A DNA stretch of 64,000 nt from Pseudomonas abietaniphila. Its GTDB lineage: Bacteria; Pseudomonadota; Gammaproteobacteria; Pseudomonadales; Pseudomonadaceae. A model generated the notes under the pieces. That model was not told where the DNA came from and searched no databases. It worked only from the letters and a program-made list of their open reading frames with translations. The position numbers were made by a program, and so were the translations under genes. Positions 57,372-64,000 of this stretch are shown here, one piece after another. Location: positions 3,472,001 through 3,536,000 of the forward strand of contig NZ_CP155619.1 of the NCBI RefSeq assembly GCF_039697315.1, read 5' to 3'. Positions within the stretch are counted from its first letter, which is position 1; each line of letters begins with the position of its first letter.

Positions 57372-58109
57372 TCAGATCACCTTGACCGCACGCCCGATGA
57401 ACTGAATCGGCCCTGTGGGCTTGTTGACCGGCGAGCCCGTGGATCTTTCGAGGGTCAGCTCGAACAACTGGTTGGGCTGCAGGGGTGGCAGTGAGTCCAG
57501 CGGCACACTCAGCACCTGGCCAGGTTTGACCAGCCCTAGAGAAACGGGGCCCTGCCAGTCGTCGGCCTTGGTCCAGAACTGCAGCGCCTTGTCTTCGGGT
57601 ATGGACGTTTCGCCCAGCGGGATCAACTGAATATCACGGCTGTTGTTGGCCTGAATCACCCAGCCGGGCGCCTTGTCCTGAGGAGCAACGAGCACCACCA
57701 GATAAGACGGCAGCGGCTTGGCGGGCTGCTGGGTCACCAGCACCGCCGCCAGCGCGACCGACGCGGCGATACCGAATCCGGCCACGCTGCGCCACAGATT
57801 GAGGCTGTCCCACCACCGCGTGCCTCGGTCGCGTTTTGCCGTTGCTTGCGCCCCAGGTGCGGGTGACAGCACGTCGAGGGAGTGCTCGATCCGGTTCCAG
57901 AGCGAGGCGCGCGGCGCAATGGGCTCCGCCAGATCGGTGAGTGCCAGCAAGCGGATTTCCCAATCATCCACCGCCCTGCGCAAGTCGGCCTCCTGTTCAA
58001 GGCGCCTCTGAACCTCTGCGCGTTGCTCAGCATCCAGTGTGCCCAGCACATACTCACCGGCCAGAGCGTGGAGATCGTCATCAGACGGGGTGCCAGATCG
58101 TTCGTTCAT
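57372..58109 (-). CDS. RskA-like anti-sigma factor, first copy
   Basis: 245 residues from the ATG at 58109, overlapping the sigma stop (ATGA). Domain plan as in the second copy: LHALAGEYVLGTLDAEQRAEVQRRL at the N-terminus, a membrane helix (SVAGFGIAASVALAAVLVTQ), then the RskA domain with ALQFWTKADDWQGPVSLGLVKPGQ, LPPLQPNQLFELTLE and GPIQFIGRAVKV. It anchors the ECF factor to the inner membrane; regulated proteolysis is the usual release mechanism. The likely partner is the adjoining sigma. Confidence 0.9.
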   Translation of the reverse strand: MNERSGTPSDDDLHALAGEYVLGTLDAEQRAEVQRRLEQEADLRRAVDDWEIRLLALTDLAEPIAPRASLWNRIEHSLDVLSPAPGAQATAKRDRGTRWWDSLNLWRSVAGFGIAASVALAAVLVTQQPAKPLPSYLVVLVAPQDKAPGWVIQANNSRDIQLIPLGETSIPEDKALQFWTKADDWQGPVSLGLVKPGQVLSVPLDSLPPLQPNQLFELTLERSTGSPVNKPTGPIQFIGRAVKVI

Positions 58110-58672
58110 CCGATGCACTCCCGCAACGAGGCCAGACTGCGCTTGATCCAGGCTTTCACCGTGCCCAACGGTGCCCCCAGTTTCTGCGCGATCTGCTGAT
58201 GAGAGTAGCCGTCGACGTAGGCATGAAAAATACAGTTGCGGCGCACCGGCTCCAATTGTTCAAGGCAGGTATAGACCCGCCCCGGGTTCACTCGCCAATC
58301 GAATGCGTCGCCCATCTCCTGCCAACCTTCAAGCGTTGTCTGAGCGTGACTGTCGCTATCGCTGTCGTCGTCCATCGACACTTCACGGGCGCTGTTACGC
58401 ACACTGTTGAGCGCCAGGTGCCGCGCCACGGTAAACATCCAGCCTCGAGCGCTGCCACGCGTGGCGTCGAAGCCCGCAGCGCCGCTCCAGATCTTGATGA
58501 AAGCGTCGTGCACGATGTCTTCCGCGCGTGCACGATCGTTCACGATACGTTGCACCACCCCGAGCAAACGAGGGCTTTCCTGTTCGTAAAGCCGTTGCAG
58601 CGCCGACCGCTCACCGCGGGCGCAGTCATGCAACGCTGCTTCGTAATCAAAGGGTGTCTGAGGTGCGGGCAA
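58106..58672 (-). CDS. ECF sigma factor partnered with RskA-like anti-sigma
   Basis: 188 residues from a TTG at 58672; the frame is open upstream and no ribosome site is seen, so the true start is uncertain. Region 2 has RLLGVVQRIVNDRARAEDIVHDAFIKIW and RGWMFTVARHLALN; region 4 has PVRRNCIFHAYVDGYSHQQIAQKLGAPLGTVKAWIKRSLASL. This is the SigK/ECF type that pairs with RskA-like anti-sigmas. The gene overlaps its anti-sigma. Two identical palindromes lie upstream. Downstream targets are unknown; the DUF3455 gene next door is a candidate. Confidence 0.9.
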   Translation of the reverse strand: MPAPQTPFDYEAALHDCARGERSALQRLYEQESPRLLGVVQRIVNDRARAEDIVHDAFIKIWSGAAGFDATRGSARGWMFTVARHLALNSVRNSAREVSMDDDSDSDSHAQTTLEGWQEMGDAFDWRVNPGRVYTCLEQLEPVRRNCIFHAYVDGYSHQQIAQKLGAPLGTVKAWIKRSLASLRECIG

Positions 58673-58720
58673 ATTAATCAGCCATGAAAAAATACGCCGT
58701 CCACGAACCGGATTCGGGGC

Positions 58721-58756
58721 TCCTGCGCAGGAGCATAGCCCAGTTCCTGCGCAGGA
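58721..58756. promoter_or_regulatory. Twin TCCTGCGCAGGA palindromes upstream of the ECF gene
   Basis: The same perfect 12-bp palindrome occurs at 58721-58732 and 58745-58756, 24 bases apart centre to centre, about two helical turns. They lie 49 to 84 bases ahead of the ECF start and just beyond the DUF3455 stop. They could be a pair of operator half-sites on one face of the helix or a terminator-like cluster. No regulator is known to me for this sequence. Confidence 0.5.
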
Positions 58757-58773
58757 TAGTGAATCGCCAGCGA

Positions 58774-59304
58774 TCAGTTACTGGCCCAGAAAATGTAGTC
58801 AGCCTGGTACTTCACCACTTCCTTGGCGCCTTTGTTGGCTTGCGTGCAACCGCTGGAAGGCGCAACGCCCCCTTTGAGCGCGACGCGCTGGATGTAGGTG
58901 ACGCCGGTCATGGCGCCTTTGCCTTCTGCAGGATTGGCTTTGACCAACTGGTAGGGCAGGTTGCCCGCGCTGGAAGGGGCGACGGCCAATTGGGTGCCAG
59001 TCACTTTCGAGCCGTCTTTGGCTTCCCAGGTCGCTGGCGGACCGAAGTAGGTGCCGACTTGCTTGCCGCTGCGGTCATTGAGGACCGCTTTGGGGCCGAC
59101 GAATACCCATTCCGTTTCCGTGGCGCTGTTGGCTTTGGCTTTGCACTCGTAGGTGATTTCACCAACGCCGGTCGTTTGCATGCTGACTTTATGGCCGTCA
59201 GGGACTTTGATGCTGTCGGGCAGGTCGGCTTGGGCAAATACAGAGGTGACACAGGCCAAGGTGAGAGTGCTGGTGGCCAGTCGCAGGCAGGTTTTAGCAT
59301 TCAT
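58774..59304 (-). CDS. Exported DUF3455 protein
   Basis: 176 residues with a signal peptide ending near SVFA (residue 24). The mature part has KVPDGHKVSMQTTGVGEITYECKA, EWVFVGPKAVLNDRSGKQVGTYFGPPATWEAKDGSKVTG and TYIQRVALKGGVAPSSGCTQANKGAKEVVKYQADYIFW, the DUF3455 pattern. Two cysteines (in YECKA and SGCTQ) may form a disulfide in the periplasm. GGAG precedes the ATG. The function is unknown; location beside an ECF module suggests it may be part of that stress response. Confidence 0.82.
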   Translation of the reverse strand: MNAKTCLRLATSTLTLACVTSVFAQADLPDSIKVPDGHKVSMQTTGVGEITYECKAKANSATETEWVFVGPKAVLNDRSGKQVGTYFGPPATWEAKDGSKVTGTQLAVAPSSAGNLPYQLVKANPAEGKGAMTGVTYIQRVALKGGVAPSSGCTQANKGAKEVVKYQADYIFWASN

Positions 59305-59425
59305 CGCAATTTCTCCTGGAGGGTATTCCGTTCGGCAGCACGAGCTGCTGTCTGTACTACCCGCCAGAAGATCGATTGGATGCAGTCGTTAAAAATTATT
59401 TTCCGTCAGATGAATCTTTGGGCAC

Positions 59426-60604
59426 TCAGGGCCGACACAACCGGCTGCGCAGCAACAGCACGCCCACCACCGCCGACAGAATGGAACCCATCAGCACGCC
59501 CACTTTCACCTCATCGATCAAATGCGCTGCGCCAGGGAAGGCCAGGTTGCCGATGAACAGGCTCATGGTGAAGCCGATGCCACACAGCAATGCCACGCCG
59601 TACATCTGCGTCCAGTTACTGCCTTCAGGCAGCGTGGCCAGCCCCGAGCGAATTGCCAGCGCTGCTGCGACGAACACACCGATCTGCTTGCCGACGAACA
59701 GGCCCAGCGCGACGCCAAGCGGAACCGGGTCGACCAGATTGCCTAACGTGATGCCAGACAACGAAACGCCAGCGTTGGCGAATCCGAACACCGGCACAAC
59801 GGCGAACGCGACCCAGTAGTGCATCTTTTCTTCGAGAAACAGCAGCGGCGACCGCGCTTCTTCCTGACGTGTCCCCAGCGGAATGCAGAGTGCCAGTGCG
59901 ACCCCCGCCAGCGTGGCGTGTACGCCTGACTGTAAAACGAAGAACCACAGCAGCAGACCCAGCAGCAGATACGGCAGCAGACGCTGCACGCCCATGCGGT
60001 TCATGACGATCAGGACTGCCAGCGTGGCGAAAGAGGCGCCGAGCATCGGCAGGTTCAGGCCGGTGCTGTAGAACAGCGCGATGATGGTGACGGCGCCGAG
60101 ATCGTCAAGAATCGCCAGTGCAGCCAGAAAGACTTTCAGTGACGCGGGAACACGCTTGCCCAGCAGCGACAACACGCCCAGGGCGAAGGCAATGTCAGTG
60201 GCCGCTGGAATGGCCCAGCCGCTCAGCGTTTCGGCGTTTCCCCAGTTGGTACCGACGTAGATCAGTGCGGGTATCAGCATGCCGCCTGCCGCCGCGAAGC
60301 CGGGCAGGGCGCGCTGACCCCAACTGGCCAAGCCGCCGGCCAGCACTTCACGTTTGATTTCCAGCCCGACCATCAGAAAGAAGATCGCCATCAAGCCATC
60401 GTTGATCCACAGCTCGATCGACAGCCCGCCCCATACGCTGTGCAGCGCGGCGAAGTACAAGGAGGCCATGGGGGAGTTTGCAACGATGATCGCAGCCAGC
60501 GCAGCGCCCATCAGTACGATGCCGCCAGCGGATTCCGACGCGAGGAAACTGGCGAGAATGGCGAGGGCTCGCGGGCTTTCTTTCTGGTTGTTGAGCGTCG
60601 TCAT
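59426..60604 (-). CDS. nhaA: Na+/H+ antiporter NhaA
   Basis: 392 residues with about twelve membrane helices. The ion-site aspartates are in [19 protein letters not shown] and [17 protein letters not shown], and [22 protein letters not shown] is the pH-sensor-side motif. It exchanges Na+ or Li+ for protons to hold cytosolic pH and sodium. It is apparently monocistronic and not related in function to the neighbouring hut genes, which it separates together with the sigma modules. Confidence 0.95.
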   Translation of the reverse strand: MTTLNNQKESPRALAILASFLASESAGGIVLMGAALAAIIVANSPMASLYFAALHSVWGGLSIELWINDGLMAIFFLMVGLEIKREVLAGGLASWGQRALPGFAAAGGMLIPALIYVGTNWGNAETLSGWAIPAATDIAFALGVLSLLGKRVPASLKVFLAALAILDDLGAVTIIALFYSTGLNLPMLGASFATLAVLIVMNRMGVQRLLPYLLLGLLLWFFVLQSGVHATLAGVALALCIPLGTRQEEARSPLLFLEEKMHYWVAFAVVPVFGFANAGVSLSGITLGNLVDPVPLGVALGLFVGKQIGVFVAAALAIRSGLATLPEGSNWTQMYGVALLCGIGFTMSLFIGNLAFPGAAHLIDEVKVGVLMGSILSAVVGVLLLRSRLCRP

Positions 60605-60663
60605 CGGCGTCCCTGGGCAGGTGAAAAAGAACGCAAATTAACACAGGTGGCAGGGTTTCTTTC

Positions 60664-60753
60664 TGTAGGAGCGCGCTTGCCCGCGATTCAGGCAACGCGG
60701 ATGTTCAGGTGCACCGCGTCATTGTTCATCGCGGGACAAGCCACGCTCCTACA
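60664..60753. repeat. Mosaic REPIN
   Basis: The left arm is TGTAGGAGCGCGCTTGCCCG (one family) and the right arm CGCGGGACAAGCCACGCTCC (the family of 9981-10111). It sits between nhaA and hutD. Confidence 0.85.
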
Positions 60754-60763
60754 AGGGTTTTGC

Positions 60764-61357
60764 TTAGATTGCGGTCAGTTCGATCACGCAGCAGCGGCTT
60801 GCGCGGGGCGCGTAGAGCACGACTTCCAGCAACGAGCCCTCAGCGTTATCCAGTTGCAGGCAGTCATGGCGTTCGAGCAGCTGCGGCGGGTGTTCGCCGA
60901 CGTTGGCCGCCATCTGTTCGGCGGCGCTGAACACCAGAAAGACGTTAGCCGAACTGAAGAAGCGTTGAGGCTGCAGCACGTCGATCCATTGCAGCCGCGC
61001 GCGATAGCGGGTGGGCGAGTAGATCAGGTTGAAATCGCGAATCGGTCCGTCCAACAGGGTGCAGGACACTTGGCTGTCGCCGCTGAAGGCAAACGGATCG
61101 GACACCAGCAAAGCCTCACTGTCCTTGCCGTCGATCTTCAGCGTCATGCCGGCGCCTTGCAGCACCGTGATGATGCGCAAGTAACTGGCAAACACCGAAA
61201 AGCCACCGGATTCACCGATGTCGGCAATCGACAGTCGCCAGCCGAAACCGTCCAGCCCTTCACCTGAGTCTCGGGTGATTTCCTCGGTGCTGCCGCCGCC
61301 GTTTTTCCAGGGCATGCGCGGGTAATCGACGGCGCGCAGAACAGTCAGTCGGGTCAT
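60764..61357 (-). CDS. hutD: HutD-family protein
   Basis: 197 residues from the ATG at 61357, overlapping the hutC stop (ATGA). The cupin-like HutD opening PRMPWKNGGGSTEEITRD and LRIITVLQGAGMTL are clear. HutD is found in many hut clusters; in P. fluorescens it is needed for full fitness on histidine and is thought to limit excessive hut expression. It has no demonstrated enzymatic activity. It is translationally coupled to hutC. Confidence 0.92.
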   Translation of the reverse strand: MTRLTVLRAVDYPRMPWKNGGGSTEEITRDSGEGLDGFGWRLSIADIGESGGFSVFASYLRIITVLQGAGMTLKIDGKDSEALLVSDPFAFSGDSQVSCTLLDGPIRDFNLIYSPTRYRARLQWIDVLQPQRFFSSANVFLVFSAAEQMAANVGEHPPQLLERHDCLQLDNAEGSLLEVVLYAPRASRCCVIELTAI

Positions 61358-62103
61358 TTGCTGAAGCGTCCTTCCAGGCGATGGCGAGAGCCGGGGTGAA
61401 TCAGGCGCGCGGCGGTCACCGGCTGACGACCCGACCATGTGCGACGACGCACCAGCAGGCACGGTTCGCCTTTCTCGATTTGCAGCAGCTTGCATTCATC
61501 AGGCTCGGCCAGAATGGCCTCGACCACGTGCTCGCCTTCTGTCAGCGGAGCGACCTGATTCAGGTACGCATATGGCGTCTGTTTGGTGAAGTCCTGCTGC
61601 AGGTAATCCGGCGCGACCAGCGCATTGACGAAACGGTCTTCGATCTGCACGGGAATGTCATTTTCGAAATGCACGATCAACGAATGAAACACGCGCTGAC
61701 CTTCACGCATGTCCAGCGCCAGCGCGCGCTCGGAGCCCGCCGCTTCTTCGCAGAGAATGATCACCTGGCAGGTGTGCGTGTGGCCGCGCGCCGCGATTTC
61801 ATCGGCGATGTTGTGGACTTCGAACAGCGCAGACTGGGTCTTGGGTTCGGCGACGAACGTCCCGACGCCTTGCATGCGCACCAGCATGCCCTCGGCGGTC
61901 ATCTCGCGCAGGGCGCGGTTGATGGTCATGCGGCTGAAGCCCAATTGAGTCACCAGCTCGCTTTCGGACGGCACACGATGATGCGGCGGCCAGGTTCCGT
62001 TCTGAATCTGCTGGGTGATCATTTGCTTCACCCTGGCGTACAGCGGCGCCGGACTGTCACCCATCTGGGCGGCCAGCGGAGAGTTGGCAGGCGGAGTCGG
62101 CAC
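61354..62103 (-). CDS. hutC: GntR/HutC-family repressor of histidine utilisation
   Basis: 249 residues from a GTG at 62103 with AAGGA upstream. The winged HTH (about 20-85; PLYARVKQMITQQIQNGTWPPHHRVPSESELVTQLGFSRMTINRALREM) is followed by a UTRA ligand domain (about 100-245) that binds urocanate. It represses hutU, hutF and its own operon. Candidate sites are seen at 54879-54892 and 62218-62235. It overlaps hutD and is divergent from hutF. Confidence 0.94.
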   Translation of the reverse strand: MPTPPANSPLAAQMGDSPAPLYARVKQMITQQIQNGTWPPHHRVPSESELVTQLGFSRMTINRALREMTAEGMLVRMQGVGTFVAEPKTQSALFEVHNIADEIAARGHTHTCQVIILCEEAAGSERALALDMREGQRVFHSLIVHFENDIPVQIEDRFVNALVAPDYLQQDFTKQTPYAYLNQVAPLTEGEHVVEAILAEPDECKLLQIEKGEPCLLVRRRTWSGRQPVTAARLIHPGSRHRLEGRFSK

Positions 62104-62217
62104 AGAAAAATCCTTGTTATGGCGTAAAAGTCGGAGGCAAATGGCGTCGTATGGCGCTCACGCTAACCATTTACGCGTTCAACGACAAGCTTGCCGCAGT
62201 TTACCGGGCAGACAAAC

Positions 62218-62235
62218 GTCTGTATATGTATAGAC
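62218..62235. promoter_or_regulatory. Candidate HutC operator between hutC and hutF
   Basis: GTCTGTATATGTATAGAC is an imperfect 18-bp dyad whose TGTAT/ATACA-like core is related to the HutC site. It lies 26 bases before the hutF start and could overlap its promoter -10. Assignment is by resemblance and position. Confidence 0.6.
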
Positions 62236-62260
62236 AATTTCACGCGAGGGGTGCGAAGCC

Positions 62261-63625
62261 ATGTCCGTTTTCTTTGCCGAACGAGCGTTATTGCCTGCTG
62301 GCTGGGCCAATAACGTGCGTTTTGAGGTCAGCGCCGATGGCCTGTTGACCAACGTCCAGGCCGATGCCGAGCGTCATGGCGCTGAACTGATCAACGGTCC
62401 TGTGGTGCCGGGCATGCCGAACCTGCACTCACACGCGTTTCAACGCGCGATGGCGGGTCTGGCGGAAGTGGCGGGCAATCCGAACGACAGCTTCTGGACC
62501 TGGCGTGACCTGATGTATCGCCTTGTCGGGCAGATCAGCCCGGAGCAACTGGGCGTCATCGCGCGTCAGTTGTACATCGAGATGCTCAAGGGCGGTTTCA
62601 CCTCGGTGGCGGAGTTTCATTACGTTCACCAGGACACCAGCGGCCAGCCGTACACGAACCCGGCGGAGTTGGCGTTGCAGGTCAGTCAGGCCGCCGCCTC
62701 CGTCGGCATTGGCATGACGCTCCTGCCCGTGCTGTACACGCACTCAGGGTTTGGCGGGCTGGCACCGAACGAAGGCCAGCGCCGCTTCATCAACAGCACC
62801 GACGGCTACCTCGATCTGCAATCATGCCTGAAACCCCTTATCGATGCGCAACCGGCGCAGGCGCTGGGCCTGTGCTTCCACTCGCTGCGTGCGGTCACGC
62901 CGCAACAGATCGGCGACGTGATGGCCGCCAGCAACACGCAGTGCCCGGTCCATATCCATATTGCCGAACAGCAGAAAGAAGTCGATGACTGCCTGGCCTG
63001 GAGCGGGCGTCGTCCGTTGCAATGGCTGTACGACAATGTGGACGTCGATGAGCGCTGGTGCCTGGTGCATGCGACCCATGCCGAAGCCGATGAAGTCGCC
63101 TCGATGGCTAAAAGTGGCGCGGTTGCCGGTCTGTGTCTGACGACTGAAGCCAACCTGGGCGACGGTATTTTTCCGGCCGTCGATTACATCGCTCAGGGCG
63201 GACGCTGGGGCATTGGATCGGACAGCCATGTTTCGCTGAGCGTCGTCGAGGAGCTGCGCTGGCTGGAGTATGGCCAGCGTTTACGCGATCAACGCCGCAA
63301 CCGGCTGTATCGACCGGATCAGCCGATGGTGGGTCGCACGCTGTACGACGCTGCGCTGGTGGGCGGGGCTCAGGCGATGGGGCAGCCGACGGGTGCGCTG
63401 GAAGTGGGTAAGCGCGCGGACTGGTTGGTACTTGATGGCAACGATCCGTATCTGGCGACTGCGTCGGGTGATGCGATCCTCAACCGCTGGCTGTTCGCTG
63501 GCAGCGATCGGCAGATACGTGACGTGATGGTCAACGGTCGCTGGGTGATCCGCGAAGGTCGGCATGCCGATGAAGCCGAGAGCAGCCGAGCGTTTGCGCA
63601 GGTATTGCGGGAATTGTTGGGCTGA
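62261..63625 (+). CDS. hutF: Formimidoylglutamate deiminase
   Basis: 454 residues of the amidohydrolase fold. The metal ligands are in PNLHSHAFQRAMAG (HxH), LCFHSLRAVTP, HIHIAEQQKEVDDC and GIGSDSHVSLS. It deaminates N-formimino-glutamate to N-formylglutamate, feeding hutG, so this organism uses the five-step route. It is divergent from hutCD and has its own putative HutC operator. Confidence 0.95.
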   Translation: MSVFFAERALLPAGWANNVRFEVSADGLLTNVQADAERHGAELINGPVVPGMPNLHSHAFQRAMAGLAEVAGNPNDSFWTWRDLMYRLVGQISPEQLGVIARQLYIEMLKGGFTSVAEFHYVHQDTSGQPYTNPAELALQVSQAAASVGIGMTLLPVLYTHSGFGGLAPNEGQRRFINSTDGYLDLQSCLKPLIDAQPAQALGLCFHSLRAVTPQQIGDVMAASNTQCPVHIHIAEQQKEVDDCLAWSGRRPLQWLYDNVDVDERWCLVHATHAEADEVASMAKSGAVAGLCLTTEANLGDGIFPAVDYIAQGGRWGIGSDSHVSLSVVEELRWLEYGQRLRDQRRNRLYRPDQPMVGRTLYDAALVGGAQAMGQPTGALEVGKRADWLVLDGNDPYLATASGDAILNRWLFAGSDRQIRDVMVNGRWVIREGRHADEAESSRAFAQVLRELLG

Positions 63626-63667
63626 AGCTCGGCTAATCCACTCCATCCACAGGTTGAAATGAAATCC

Positions 63668-63767
63668 TTGTAGCCGGCATTACTGGCGAATGCGGTGGGT
63701 CATCTGACATTTTTGCCACTGACCCACCGCGTTCGCTGCCCTCGTAACCTCGGACGTCTCCCACAGG
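63668..63767. repeat. REPIN with a GCTGCCCTCGTAACCTCGGA right arm
   Basis: GGCGAATGCGGTGGGTCA on the left pairs with TGACCCACCGCGTTCGC on the right, and the right arm continues CTCGTAACCTCGGACGTCTC. The outer left arm has decayed (TGTAGCCGGCATTACT). A further loose left arm, CTGTGGGAGCCGGC, follows at about 63805. Confidence 0.75.
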
Positions 63768-63843
63768 TAATGCGTCGTTCCCATGGCTTGCGGCCGACAT
63801 CGAACCTGTGGGAGCCGGCCCGCAAAAAAACCACTGACCGGCG

Positions 63844-64000
63844 CTATTCGGCCACCTTGGCGATCTTCGAATCTTCAACCCGCCAGATCAACCGGGTGGT
63901 GTCATAGCCCTGTTGTTGAGCCTTCATCAGCAGCTCATTGCGGGTTTTGTCATCGACATGCGCCGTGCGTGACAGCAGCCACAGGTACTTGCGATTCGGG
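63844..64000 (-). CDS. Lipocalin (Blc-like), C-terminal part (cut by window edge)
   Basis: Only the last 51 residues are visible: PNRKYLWLLSRTAHVDDKTR followed by NELLMKAQQQGYDTTRLIWR and VEDSKIAKVAE, then TAG at 63844. The YLWLLSRT strand and the helix ending GYDT-RLIW are the closing part of bacterial lipocalins such as Blc, outer-membrane lipoproteins that bind lipids. The start and any lipobox lie outside the window. Confidence 0.75.
   Translation of the reverse strand, partial: PNRKYLWLLSRTAHVDDKTRNELLMKAQQQGYDTTRLIWRVEDSKIAKVAE

Overview
The window is chromosomal DNA from a Pseudomonas, most likely the P. syringae / P. fluorescens side of the genus. The basis is GC-rich coding sequence, gene order matching the P. 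aeruginosa PAO1 blocks spuI-spuA-H-PA0305...serA...rpiA-ilvA...rppH-ptsP...lgt-thyA, a complete Pseudomonas-type hut regulon, and many paired REP elements (REPINs) whose outer arms read TGTRGGAG...CTCCYACA. I saw no integrase, insertion sequence, CRISPR array, rRNA or tRNA. The window cuts through a gene at each end (spuI at the left, a lipocalin gene at the right).

Region 1 (1-9.8 kb) is the polyamine locus. A divergent spuI is followed by spuA, spuB and spuC (gamma-glutamylation and transamination of putrescine), two paralogous periplasmic binding proteins (spuD, spuE) and the ABC core spuF, spuG and spuH. Hairpins and a REPIN separate the binding-protein genes. Region 2 (10-25 kb) holds a penicillin-acylase-family enzyme of the HacB (acyl-homoserine-lactone acylase) type, an exported ParB-like-nuclease-domain protein, a thioredoxin-like protein, a lysophospholipase-like hydrolase, a DUF2059 protein, a 2-oxoglutarate oxygenase that resembles the Pseudomonas EF-Tu prolyl hydroxylase, a DUF4399 protein, the divergent serA / D-2-hydroxyglutarate dehydrogenase pair, two tandem SdiA-regulated (YjiK-like) proteins, and rpiA divergent from ilvA.

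Region 3 (26.4-36 kb) contains a nested tandem repeat array (26.4-27.3 kb), a DUF2269 membrane protein, a HAD phosphatase, rppH-ptsP, a TANGO2-like protein, a TauE/SafE permease and lgt-thyA. A second array of four exact 152-bp units follows thyA. Region 4 (36-42 kb) has cfa behind an AT-rich, sigma-S-like promoter with a long dyad, a monofunctional catalase, and the divergent cadR-cadA metal-resistance pair with a clear MerR-type promoter.

Region 5 (42.3-63.6 kb) is the histidine-utilisation regulon. On the minus strand run hutU, an NCS1 permease, a remnant where hutX should be, hutW, hutV, a hutH paralogue without the MIO triad, the true hutH, an APC histidine permease, hutI and hutG. hutC-hutD and the divergent hutF lie about 6 kb away. 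The gap between hutU and hutD holds two sigma-factor modules (an ECF sigma with an NrsF-like anti-sigma, and an ECF sigma with two RskA-like anti-sigmas created by a partial tandem duplication), a DUF3455 protein and nhaA. A HutC-type operator and a sigma-54-like promoter precede hutU, and a related dyad precedes hutF.

The least ordinary signals are the mosaic, tandemly amplified REPINs, the decayed sigma fragment between the two anti-sigma genes, the near-complete loss of hutX with hutWV kept, and the MIO-less HutH paralogue. I found no obvious wholly new multi-gene system.
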